64,000 nt of DNA. Origin: Lentibacillus jeotgali. GTDB lineage: Bacteria > Bacillota > Bacilli > Bacillales > Amphibacillaceae. Where the stretch lies: NCBI RefSeq assembly GCF_000224785.1, contig NZ_AGAV01000014.1, forward strand, positions 1-64,000. Direction: 5' to 3'. The notes below the pieces were generated by a model. It did not search any database and was not told the DNA's origin. It saw only the letters and a program-made list of their open reading frames with translations. Position 1 is the first letter of the stretch. Each line of letters opens with the position of its first letter. Both the position numbers and the translations under genes were made by a program. Of the stretch, positions 57,328 through 64,000 are shown piece after piece.

Positions 57328-57360
57328 AACGTGCCTGGGTCACTTTTTCCCAGACACGTT
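57328..57360. terminator. Hairpin downstream of yqjE
   Basis: AACGTGCCTGGG / CCCAGACACGTT (one mismatch) around a 9-nt loop, 22 bp after the yqjE stop codon. No clear T-run directly after the stem, so terminator function is likely but not certain. Confidence 0.5.
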
Positions 57361-57381
57361 ATCGTCATCACATCATTATTC

Positions 57382-58509
57382 TTATCTGCCTGCTGTTTCC
57401 TGTATAATAGCGGCGACAAGCTGTGTTACTTTTACCAGATCATCAACCGGAATCCGTTCATTTGTCGTATGAATTTCTTCATAACCGACAGCCAGATTGA
57501 CAGTCGGTATTCCAAGTCCGGAAATGACATTGGCGTCACTCCCGCCACCGCTTTTTTGCAGATCACTCTCCAGACCAATTGATTTGGCAGCATTCCGGGC
57601 AACTGCAACGACTTTGTCATCAGCATCGAGACTGAATCCCGGATACATGATTTGAACATCTACCTCAGCATTGCCGCCATATTCAGCAGCAGCACTTTCA
57701 AATGCCTCCTTCATTTCATTGACCTGTTTCTCCATCTTTTCAGGCTCGAGAGAACGTGCTTCAGCAACGATATCGACATGATCGGGAACGATATTTGTCT
57801 GTTTGCCGCCTTCAAACCGGCCGATATTGGCCGTCGTTTCCTCGTCTATCCGGCCGAGCGGCATTTTAGCAATGGCTTTAGCGGCAAGCGTGATTGCTGA
57901 AACACCTTTTTCCGGTGCAAGACCTGCATGGGCGGTCTTACCCTTCATGATAGCATACAACTTTGCTTGCGTCGGCGCCGCAACAATGATGTCGCCAACA
58001 GCGCCATTACTGTCAATGGCGAACCCGTACTTTGCATTTAAAAGCGATTCATCAAGTGACTTGGCCCCAACAAGTCCGGATTCTTCTCCGGCAGTAATGA
58101 CAAATTGGATATCGCCATGCTCTCGGCCCTGTTCTTTTAAAGAGCGAATGCTCTCCAAAATAGCAGCAAGCCCTGCCTTGTCATCCGCACCCAAAATTGT
58201 CGTGCCATCTGAGACAATATAGCCATCTTTGATGGATGGTTTAATGCCTTTTCCGGGGACTACTGTATCCATATGTGAGGTGAAATAAATCGGATCAACA
58301 CCTTCTTTATTGCCCTTTAGTGTACAAATTAAGTTACCAGCACCGTGCCCCGTTTTATCCTTGCTGTCATCTTCAACGACATCCAGCCCCAAATCTTTAA
58401 ACTTTCGAGTCAGCACATTAGCTATTTCTGTTTCATAGCCGGTTTCAGAGTCGATTTGAACCAGTTCAAAAAATTCGTCGATGAGTCTTTCCTGGTTGAT
58501 AGAAATCAT
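57382..58509 (-). CDS. yqjE: M20 family peptidase (YqjE, tripeptidase-like)
   Basis: A 375-residue PepT-like metallopeptidase: YFTSHMDTVVPG, LGADDKAGLAAIL, ITAGEESGLVGA and a terminal HTTNERIPVDDL supply the zinc ligands. Cytoplasmic peptidase. AGGAGG before ATG, 21 bp after yqjD. Conserved yqjC-yqjD-yqjE order with B. subtilis. Confidence 0.9.
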   Translation of the reverse strand: MISINQERLIDEFFELVQIDSETGYETEIANVLTRKFKDLGLDVVEDDSKDKTGHGAGNLICTLKGNKEGVDPIYFTSHMDTVVPGKGIKPSIKDGYIVSDGTTILGADDKAGLAAILESIRSLKEQGREHGDIQFVITAGEESGLVGAKSLDESLLNAKYGFAIDSNGAVGDIIVAAPTQAKLYAIMKGKTAHAGLAPEKGVSAITLAAKAIAKMPLGRIDEETTANIGRFEGGKQTNIVPDHVDIVAEARSLEPEKMEKQVNEMKEAFESAAAEYGGNAEVDVQIMYPGFSLDADDKVVAVARNAAKSIGLESDLQKSGGGSDANVISGLGIPTVNLAVGYEEIHTTNERIPVDDLVKVTQLVAAIIQETAGR

Positions 58510-58530
58510 AATTGATGCCTCCTGAGTTTC

Positions 58531-60078
58531 CTATAAAGGTATATTGCCATGTTTTTTCTTAGGTCTTTCCTCTTCTTTGTGATAAAGCATTTCCAGTGCC
58601 TGAATCAATTTCGTGCGTGTTTCGCGCGGATCGATGACATCATCAATCATACCAAGACCTGCCGCCACATATGGATTGGCAAATTTCTCACGATAGGTAT
58701 TGATTTTTTCCTGTCGGGTTGCTTCAGGATCGTCACTTTCAGCAATTTCTTTTGCAAAAATGATATTGGCAGCACCATCGGGTCCCATGACAGCTATTTC
58801 GGCGTTCGGCCAGGCGTAAACGAGATCAGCGCCAATCGATTTACTATTGAGAGCAACGTATGCTCCGCCATATGCTTTACGGGTGATGACTGTTATTTTC
58901 GGGACCGTTGCCTCGGAGTATGCGTAGAGGATTTTGGCCCCATGACGAATGATCCCGCCGTGTTCCTGTTTCACGCCCGGGAAAAAGCCGGTCACATCTT
59001 CAAAGGTAATCAGCGGGATATTAAACGAATCGCAGAACCGGATAAACCGGGATGCTTTATCACTAGAATCAATATCAAGTCCGCCGGCAAGGTATTTCGG
59101 CTGATTGCAGACAAATCCTGCCGTCTGTCCATTGATGCGCGCAAAGCCGACAACCACATTTTTGGCAAAATCTTTATGTATTTCGTAAAAACTGCCCGGG
59201 TCCACCACTTGGTTGATGACTGACTTTACATCATATGGACGCGTCGCATTGAACGGGACAATATCCGTTAATTCAGGCCGGGTTTCATCGTTCAACTCAC
59301 ATTGTTGTAATGGCGGTTTTTCCTGAGCGCTGGCCGGCAGATAGGCAACAAGATCCTTTACAGCATCGAGTGCTTCTTCTTCACTTGCTGCTTTAATATG
59401 GGCATTCCCGCTTTTGGCATTATGCACATCGGCACCGCCAAGTTCCTCAGAAGAAATTTGTTCGCCTGTTACCGTTTGAATCATTTTTGGCCCGGTAATA
59501 AACATTTGTGATGTTTTTTCGACCATGATGACAAAGTCTGTGATGGCGGGCGAATAAACTGCCCCGCCTGCACTTGGCCCCATAATTACCGAAATCTGCG
59601 GAATAACACCTGAATAAATCGAATTCCGGTAAAAAACATGACCATAGCCATCCAGAGACGAAACGCCTTCCTGAATCCGGGCACCGCCTGAATCGTTCAA
59701 TCCGATAAACGGTGTACCGGTCTTGGCAGCAAGGTCCATTGCAGCTGCAATTTTCTTGCCGTGCATTTCACCAAGCGCACCGCCGTATACGGTAAAGTCC
59801 TGGGCAAATAAATAGATAGCACGCCCGTTTATTTTGCCGTAGCCTGTGACGACACCTTCTCCATTGGCATGTAAGTTGTTCATGCCAAAATCCGTCTCGC
59901 GGTGTTCGGTAAACGGGTTCAGTTCAACAAACGAACCCTGATCAAGCAGGTAGTCAATCCGCTCGCGTGCCGTCAATTTTCCTTTGTCATGCTGTTTGTC
60001 AATACGTTCATCACCGCCGCCAAGCTCGACTTGCCTGCGTTTATCATACAATTCATTAATTTTGTCAAAAATGTCCAC
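58531..60078 (-). CDS. yqjD: Acyl-CoA carboxylase carboxyltransferase (propionyl-CoA carboxylase beta-type, YqjD)
   Basis: A 515-residue carboxyltransferase: GKLTARERIDYLLDQGSFVE, FIGLNDSGGARIQEG, GPSAGGAVYSPAITDF and the C-terminal AYGGAYVALNSK oxyanion-hole regions. It should transfer CO2 to or from propionyl/methylmalonyl-CoA; no biotin carboxylase or biotin carrier gene is in the window. GTG start overlaps the upstream stop (TAGTG) and follows AAAGGAAG. Confidence 0.92.
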   Translation of the reverse strand: MDIFDKINELYDKRRQVELGGGDERIDKQHDKGKLTARERIDYLLDQGSFVELNPFTEHRETDFGMNNLHANGEGVVTGYGKINGRAIYLFAQDFTVYGGALGEMHGKKIAAAMDLAAKTGTPFIGLNDSGGARIQEGVSSLDGYGHVFYRNSIYSGVIPQISVIMGPSAGGAVYSPAITDFVIMVEKTSQMFITGPKMIQTVTGEQISSEELGGADVHNAKSGNAHIKAASEEEALDAVKDLVAYLPASAQEKPPLQQCELNDETRPELTDIVPFNATRPYDVKSVINQVVDPGSFYEIHKDFAKNVVVGFARINGQTAGFVCNQPKYLAGGLDIDSSDKASRFIRFCDSFNIPLITFEDVTGFFPGVKQEHGGIIRHGAKILYAYSEATVPKITVITRKAYGGAYVALNSKSIGADLVYAWPNAEIAVMGPDGAANIIFAKEIAESDDPEATRQEKINTYREKFANPYVAAGLGMIDDVIDPRETRTKLIQALEMLYHKEEERPKKKHGNIPL

Positions 60079-60902
60079 TACTGTTCACTTCCTTTAGAAG
60101 GCTGACACAATTCAAACAGAACGCCATTTGCAGCCTTGGGATGCAGAAAAGCAACCCGGCTGTCATGTGCGCCTTGTTTCGGTTCTTCATTGATCAGTAG
60201 GGTGCCTTCAGATTGCATTCGATGTAGCCGTTCATCCAGCTGATCTGCCTCGAGTGCAATATGATGGACCCCTTCCCCTTTTTTATCCAAAAAACGCTGA
60301 ATCGGGGAGTCCTCATTTAACGGCTCAAGTAACTCAATACGGGATTCGCCTATTCTTAGAAAGGCCGTTTGAACCCCTTCCGTTTCAACTGTCTCAACTC
60401 CCTCCAATTCCAGTCCAAGGGTGTCCGTATAAAATGATAAAACTTGGTCAATCTGCCGGACTGCAATACCGATATGTGCAATTTTTTCCGGCGGTTCGAG
60501 CTTCTCTTCTTCCGGATGGACCAATTGCTTGATATAGGTAGCAAGCGCTTCAGTAGATGAGCCGCTTGTAAATATTTTTTGAACACCCTGCTCAAGTAAA
60601 AAAGGTATATCCTCAGCAGGGATAACACCGCCTCCGACCACAGGAATATCAGTTGCGTTACGCTCTCTTAAAACTTTCATGATTTTTGGAAATAGCGTTT
60701 TGTGTGCACCGGAAAGCGAGGACAGCCCGATAACATCAACATCTTCCTGGATGGCGGCCTGTACGATTTGTACCGGTGATTGCCGCAATCCGGTATAAAT
60801 CACTTCCATTCCGTGATCACGCAAGGCCTGGGCGATCACTAAAGCACCCCGATCATGACCATCGAGTCCGGGTTTTGCTATTAAGACACGTATTTTCCCC
60901 AT
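60078..60902 (-). CDS. Fusion: methylmalonyl-CoA mutase B12-binding domain + methylmalonyl-CoA epimerase
   Basis: A 274-residue two-domain protein. Residues 1-130 are a mutase-type cobalamin-binding domain with the base-off motif D14-G-H16-D-R-G19, GLSSLSGAH and VVGGGVIP. Residues about 140-270 are a VOC-fold methylmalonyl-CoA epimerase ([33 protein letters not shown]; metal ligands probably His143, His213/214, Glu264). It couples epimerisation to the small subunit of a two-subunit mutase. The large subunit directly upstream is a deletion remnant. The ATG is preceded by a 14-G run ending in GGGAGACAAG. Confidence 0.9.
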   Translation of the reverse strand: MGKIRVLIAKPGLDGHDRGALVIAQALRDHGMEVIYTGLRQSPVQIVQAAIQEDVDVIGLSSLSGAHKTLFPKIMKVLRERNATDIPVVGGGVIPAEDIPFLLEQGVQKIFTSGSSTEALATYIKQLVHPEEEKLEPPEKIAHIGIAVRQIDQVLSFYTDTLGLELEGVETVETEGVQTAFLRIGESRIELLEPLNEDSPIQRFLDKKGEGVHHIALEADQLDERLHRMQSEGTLLINEEPKQGAHDSRVAFLHPKAANGVLFELCQPSKGSEQ

Positions 60903-60909
60903 CTTGTCT

Positions 60910-60923
60910 CCCCCCCCCCCCCC
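60910..60923 (-). repeat. Homopolymer G14 tract at the ribosome binding site
   Basis: Fourteen consecutive G (C on the plus strand), flanked by seven A on the 5' side of the minus strand, 7 bp before the fusion gene ATG. An ATG at the tract's 5' edge would be in frame with the gene only if the tract gained one base (or lost two). Confidence 0.95.
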
Positions 60924-60957
60924 ATTTTTTTACAAAGAGTCTGCCGAACCCAACATG

Positions 60958-61117
60958 TTACATACCCGTATATTCACCAAACTCATCCCGAAACACATTG
61001 CATATTTCGCCAACGGTTGCGTAAACTTTTACAGCATGCAAAATATGCGGTATTCAATGTCTTCTCAACGGATGACTCCCAGTTTTCTTTATTCGTTTGA
61101 AATTTATCATCACTCAT
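60958..61117 (-). pseudogene. Methylmalonyl-CoA mutase large subunit, internal-deletion remnant
   Basis: Starting at an ATG with GGGGGGG upstream, 22 codons (61117-61052) encode a typical mutase N-terminus including [13 protein letters not shown]. After a single base, 30 codons plus TAA (61050-60958), in another frame, encode the mutase C-terminus PHILHAVK then [19 protein letters not shown] and TGM. The intact gene would be about 550 codons, so some 1.5 kb is missing. The original stop lies 55 bp before the fusion gene. As it stands only a 44-residue frameshifted peptide could be made. Confidence 0.88.
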
Positions 61118-61171
61118 AAACTGACCCCCCCTGTTTTTTCAATCCCGGATAAATTCATCTAATAATGGTAC

Positions 61172-61200
61172 TTGTCCAAACCCCTAATTAACGGTAAAAT
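61172..61200 (+). promoter_or_regulatory. Candidate promoter of the Prli42-like gene
   Basis: TTGTCC, 17-bp spacer, TAAAAT, 34 bp before the TTG start codon on the plus strand. Confidence 0.5.
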
Positions 61201-61234
61201 ACAAGTCAGGAAAAGGATTTAAGGAGGAATCGAA

Positions 61235-61372
61235 TTGGCCAAAAAGCTAACGAAAGCGCAAGCACCAAGAAAAAAGTCTAAACGTGAACGCCGAGTAAAA
61301 GTTGTTATATATATTATGATACTGGCAATGATACTTTCAACACTGACAATGGGTCTGTCAATGTTTATATAA
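61235..61372 (+). CDS. prli42: Prli42-type stressosome-associated membrane miniprotein
   Basis: A 45-residue protein with a very basic N-terminus (KKLTKAQAPRKKSKRERR) and a single C-terminal helix (VVIYIMILAMILSTLTMGLS). The helix pattern matches Prli42, the miniprotein that anchors the stressosome in Listeria; the basic extension is longer than the 31-residue Listeria form. TTG start with AAGGAGG at 8 bp. Easily missed because of its size. Divergent from the mutase remnant. Confidence 0.82.
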   Translation: MAKKLTKAQAPRKKSKRERRVKVVIYIMILAMILSTLTMGLSMFI

Positions 61373-61383
61373 GTGGGTAAAAC

Positions 61384-61413
61384 AAGGCTGGAAATCATTT
61401 ATTCCGGTCTTTT
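61384..61413 (+). terminator. Terminator of the Prli42-like gene
   Basis: AGGCTGGAA / TTCCGGTCT (with wobble pairs) followed by seven T on the plus strand. It overlaps the 3' end of the convergent yqjA, whose last codons include the T-run. Confidence 0.65.
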
Positions 61414-62378
61414 TTTGTCCGCTTTTCAGGAACATCACTTTTTTTAAATTTTTTCTTCAGCAGCAGGTAATCTTCAATCTCATGCAGTAGACGGAATAAG
61501 TTGGCTCTTGTTTCAAATTCTTCTTGTGTCTTCGGTAATTCCTCCCTGTCAAATGTTTTCCTAAGTTCATCCAATTCGTCCAAATAAAGACTGGCCGTAT
61601 TGCCCGGATGAACATTATCACCCAATTTTTCAAAGAAGCTGGCAATCTTTATTGAAATGGAGTCCCTGTTCGGCAGCCTGCTTACCAGCGGAAGCATTCT
61701 TTCCAGAAGCTCCAGCTGTTTGTTCCGCATATGAAAATAATCGCGATAAGGGTGCTTGTTCCGCAGTAAATGGTTTTCTTTATCCAATAATACCAGATCC
61801 ATTGCATCCTGTAATACATCCTCACAGATTTGCAGTTCTTTGCCGTCCCAATTTTCGTTTTTATCACGTATGTATAAAGCGATTTCATTTAGTATGATTT
61901 GGAAATAGTGTTCCAGTTCATCCTGTTTCTGTTTTAGTTGGGTTTCAAGACTCGGCATATATAAATTAACAAGCAATGCCGTCCCGATGCCGATAATTAT
62001 GATAAAGAACTGTTCCGTTAAGAAAGAAAACGAGAGATATCCAGCACTGTATAAATTCAAAATGATTACCGAACTGGTTGCGATTCCGGGGGTCACCTTC
62101 AGCCAAACGGTCACAGGAATGAAAAAAGCAAGCATAATGCCAATTACTAATGGATGATACCCGATTAACTCAAAAAAAGTGACTGAAAACAAAGCAGCTA
62201 CAACACAGGCCAGAAAGCGATGCCATGCACTCAGGACAGACCGCTTTCGTGATGGCTGAATACACAGGATTGTCAAAATCCCGGCAGAAACAAAATTAGT
62301 CAGACCCAGAACTTGTGCGATAGAAATCGAGATTGGGGTCCCGATTGCTGTCTTAATCGTACGCGAGCCAATTTTCAC
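61395..62378 (-). CDS. yqjA: Aromatic acid exporter family (FUSC/DUF939) membrane protein YqjA
   Basis: A 327-residue protein with about five N-terminal membrane helices (to about 140) and a long soluble helical C-terminal half, the DUF939/YqjA pattern. Family start KIGSRTIKTAIGTPISISIAQ is distinctive. Possibly an exporter or mechanosensitive-like channel; not characterised. GTG start behind GGAG. Lies next to brxB as in B. subtilis. Confidence 0.87.
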   Translation of the reverse strand: MKIGSRTIKTAIGTPISISIAQVLGLTNFVSAGILTILCIQPSRKRSVLSAWHRFLACVVAALFSVTFFELIGYHPLVIGIMLAFFIPVTVWLKVTPGIATSSVIILNLYSAGYLSFSFLTEQFFIIIIGIGTALLVNLYMPSLETQLKQKQDELEHYFQIILNEIALYIRDKNENWDGKELQICEDVLQDAMDLVLLDKENHLLRNKHPYRDYFHMRNKQLELLERMLPLVSRLPNRDSISIKIASFFEKLGDNVHPGNTASLYLDELDELRKTFDREELPKTQEEFETRANLFRLLHEIEDYLLLKKKFKKSDVPEKRTKKDRNK

Positions 62379-62415
62379 GATTATTTCTCCTTAAGCTACG
62401 ATTCAACCAGTAATT

Positions 62416-62455
62416 AACAAAATGGAGCTGACCCGTTTAATGTTGAGACAGCCCC
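62416..62455 (-). terminator. Terminator of brxB
   Basis: GGGGCTG / CAGCTCC stem (one G-T pair) followed by ATTTTGTT on the minus strand, 22 bp after the brxB stop codon. Confidence 0.65.
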
Positions 62456-62476
62456 ATACTATAGGATTTATTATGT

Positions 62477-62908
62477 TCAGACTTCTTCACAATGGTCGTC
62501 GAACACTTTTTGCAGCTTGCCTACTACATCTACTGCACTGTACCCTTCAATGTCAGAGCGTTCAAGCATTGTAACAATTTTTCCGTCTTTCATGAATGCA
62601 AAAGATGGTGATGACGGCGGATAGCCTTCAAAGTATTCTCTGGCCTTTTCGGTTGCCCCGCGGTCTTGTCCGGCAAACACTGTTACCAGATGATCAGGTC
62701 GTTTATCGTAATGGATGGCATTAGCTGCTGCAGGGCGGGCGACACCACCGGCACAGCCGCATGTTGAGTTAACCATAACCAATGTTGAACCATCGCGTTT
62801 CATCGCATCGTCAACAGATTCAGGTGTGGTTAACTCTTCGTAACCTGCATCCCGTACATCTTCCCGGGCAGCGTTTACGACGTCCTCCATGAATAAGTTG
62901 AAATCCAT
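62477..62908 (-). CDS. brxB: Bacilliredoxin BrxB/BrxA family (YqiW)
   Basis: A 143-residue thioredoxin-fold protein with the CGC active site in [14 protein letters not shown] and [15 protein letters not shown]. Bacilliredoxins remove bacillithiol from S-bacillithiolated proteins, and YpdA at 0.3 kb would regenerate the reduced thiol. Position between the branched-chain dehydrogenase E2 gene and yqjA identifies YqiW/BrxB. ATG 62908 has AAGGGG at 12 bp; longer starts lack support. Confidence 0.92.
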   Translation of the reverse strand: MDFNLFMEDVVNAAREDVRDAGYEELTTPESVDDAMKRDGSTLVMVNSTCGCAGGVARPAAANAIHYDKRPDHLVTVFAGQDRGATEKAREYFEGYPPSSPSFAFMKDGKIVTMLERSDIEGYSAVDVVGKLQKVFDDHCEEV

Positions 62909-63080
62909 ATGTGAATCCATCCCCTTTAACTTAATGATTGGTATTGCTATGATTAGCTTATCAATTTTATCAGCAGTTTTCAATTTAGAAACCTTTTGAA
63001 ACGACACGATTTAACCGACCTCTTTCAATATCTGCTAAAAATTGAATAGCTAGGATTCCGGAGTCGTGTGATTGTTCCTT

Positions 63081-64000
63081 TTAATATAGATTGGTTGTGT
63101 CAGCATTAGTGTTTTCAACAATTTCTTTTACGCGAGCTAAAAATTGTCCCACAATCAGTCCGTCCAGTACCCGGTGATCAAGTGACAAACATAAGTTCAC
63201 CATATCACGGGCTGCAAACATATCATTTATGATAACAGGCCGTTTTACAATCGATTCCACTTGTAATATCGCGGCCTGCGGATGATTGATAACGCCCATG
63301 GACTGGACAGAACCAAATGACCCGGTGTTGTTAACGGTAAATGTCCCACCCTGCATATCTTCAGACGTCAATTTGCCGGAACGCGCACGCATTGCCAGAT
63401 CATTGATATCTCCGGCAATACCTTTGATGCTTTTGTCATCAGCGTTTTTAATAACCGGGACAAACAGTTCATTGTCTTTTGCGACAGCGATGGATAGATT
63501 AATATCTTTATGCTGGATAATTCTGTCCCCTGCCCATGTACTGTTCAACTGCGGGAATTCTTTCAGTGCCTGGGCTGTTGCTTTTACAAAAAAGGCAAAG
63601 AAAGTCAAATTGTACCCTTCATTTTGCTTGAATTCATCTTTTACCTTATTACGGTAACTGACCAAATCTGTCACATCGGCTTCAACCGCCATCCATGCGT
63701 GCGGTATCTCCTGGGCTGATTTAACCATATTTTGTGCGATTGCCTTCCTGACGCCTGTAACTGGAATTTCGACATCACCTGCCTGTGCTTGTTGATCATG
63801 CTGCTGCAAGCCTGGTTGTGCAGCAACTGAATCATTTTTCTCTGCAGCTGGTGCGGGTTTATCACCTGAAGCAATCAATTTTTCGATATCTTTCCGTGTA
63901 ATTCGTCCGCCGCGGCCTGAACCGATGACGTGCGCCAAGTCAATGTCATTTTCTTGCGCGAGCCTCATGACAGCCGGCGAGTAACGTTTTTTCATAGAGG
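63081..64000 (-). CDS. bfmBB: Branched-chain 2-oxoacid dehydrogenase E2 component (5'-partial)
   Basis: At least 306 residues, still open at the window edge. Visible are an E3/E1-binding domain (SPAVMRLAQENDIDLAHVIG, GRGGRITRKDIEKLI), an Ala/Gln-rich linker and the acyltransferase core with VTGVRKAIAQNMVKS and catalytic SLDHRVLDG. The N-terminal lipoyl domain lies outside. The next gene is yqiW/brxB as in B. subtilis, where bfmBB ends the bkd operon supplying branched-chain acyl-CoA primers and, from valine and isoleucine, propionyl-CoA. Confidence 0.9.
   Translation of the reverse strand, partial: SMKKRYSPAVMRLAQENDIDLAHVIGSGRGGRITRKDIEKLIASGDKPAPAAEKNDSVAAQPGLQQHDQQAQAGDVEIPVTGVRKAIAQNMVKSAQEIPHAWMAVEADVTDLVSYRNKVKDEFKQNEGYNLTFFAFFVKATAQALKEFPQLNSTWAGDRIIQHKDINLSIAVAKDNELFVPVIKNADDKSIKGIAGDINDLAMRARSGKLTSEDMQGGTFTVNNTGSFGSVQSMGVINHPQAAILQVESIVKRPVIINDMFAARDMVNLCLSLDHRVLDGLIVGQFLARVKEIVENTNADTTNLY

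Noticed and set aside
60902-60925. Translation of the fusion gene from the ATG at the 5' edge of the G tract
   Set aside because: With 14 G the upstream ATG is out of frame (20 nt to the gene's ATG); it would work only with one more base or two fewer, so it is kept as a slippage hypothesis and not as the start.

Overview
The window looks like a chromosomal segment of an endospore-forming member of the Bacillaceae, most probably the moderately halophilic Virgibacillus/Oceanobacillus/Lentibacillus side (inference). The reasons are moderate GC, strong GGAGG-type ribosome binding sites, many sporulation genes (spoIIA, spoVA, spoIIM, spoIIP, spmAB, dacB, dacF, a YjcZ-type peptide), and gene order that follows Bacillus subtilis in long blocks. 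No rRNA, tRNA, prophage, insertion sequence or CRISPR array was seen.

Layout. 0.2-7.3 kb (minus): ypbB-recS-ypbD-small membrane protein-mecB-gudB-ypdA, the B. subtilis ypb/gudB block. 7.4 kb: ferredoxin. 7.8-9.25 kb (minus): a cobalamin riboswitch with its own terminator, then a DUF4430 lipoprotein and an ECF transporter S component, i.e. a B12 uptake locus. 9.3-19.9 kb (minus): resE-resD-resC-resB-resA, rluB, spmB-spmA-dacB, scpB-scpA. 20-23.2 kb: YjcZ-like peptide, ribT, a small M50 protease, ppiB, lysA. 23.4-30.2 kb: a shortened spoVA operon (AA, AB, AF), a divergent spoIIP, spoIIAA-spoIIAB-sigF, dacF. 30.4-38.3 kb: pdp-pupG-drm, xerD-yqzK, fur with two PerR-type boxes, spoIIM, an EndoQ-like PHP protein, nudF. 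38.4-50.3 kb: yqkF, a repeat-rich gap, polymerase yqjW, yqjP, yqjN, a TIGR01777 epimerase, a plus-strand run (glycerophosphodiesterase, namA, rnz, aldehyde dehydrogenase), and polymerase dinB/yqjH. 50.4-57.2 kb: an RDD protein and a SpoIIM-like protein facing a DUF58-MoxR-DUF4350-DUF4129-membrane protein operon. 57.4-61.1 kb (minus): yqjE, an acyl-CoA carboxylase carboxyltransferase, a B12-binding/methylmalonyl-CoA epimerase fusion, and the remains of the methylmalonyl-CoA mutase large subunit. 61.2-64 kb: Prli42-type peptide, yqjA, brxB, and the 3' part of the branched-chain 2-oxoacid dehydrogenase E2 gene.

The most interesting story concerns vitamin B12. The organism keeps a riboswitch-controlled uptake locus, and at the propionyl-CoA/methylmalonyl-CoA locus it keeps a cobalamin-binding domain fused to the epimerase. 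The catalytic mutase gene directly upstream has collapsed to 160 bp: 22 N-terminal codons joined, out of frame, to 30 C-terminal codons. Between this remnant and the fusion gene lies a run of 14 G that serves as, or sits in, the fusion gene's ribosome binding site. Other points worth a look are the spoVA operon without AC-AD-AE, an orphan ribT, two PerR-like boxes before fur, and two families of dispersed intergenic repeats.
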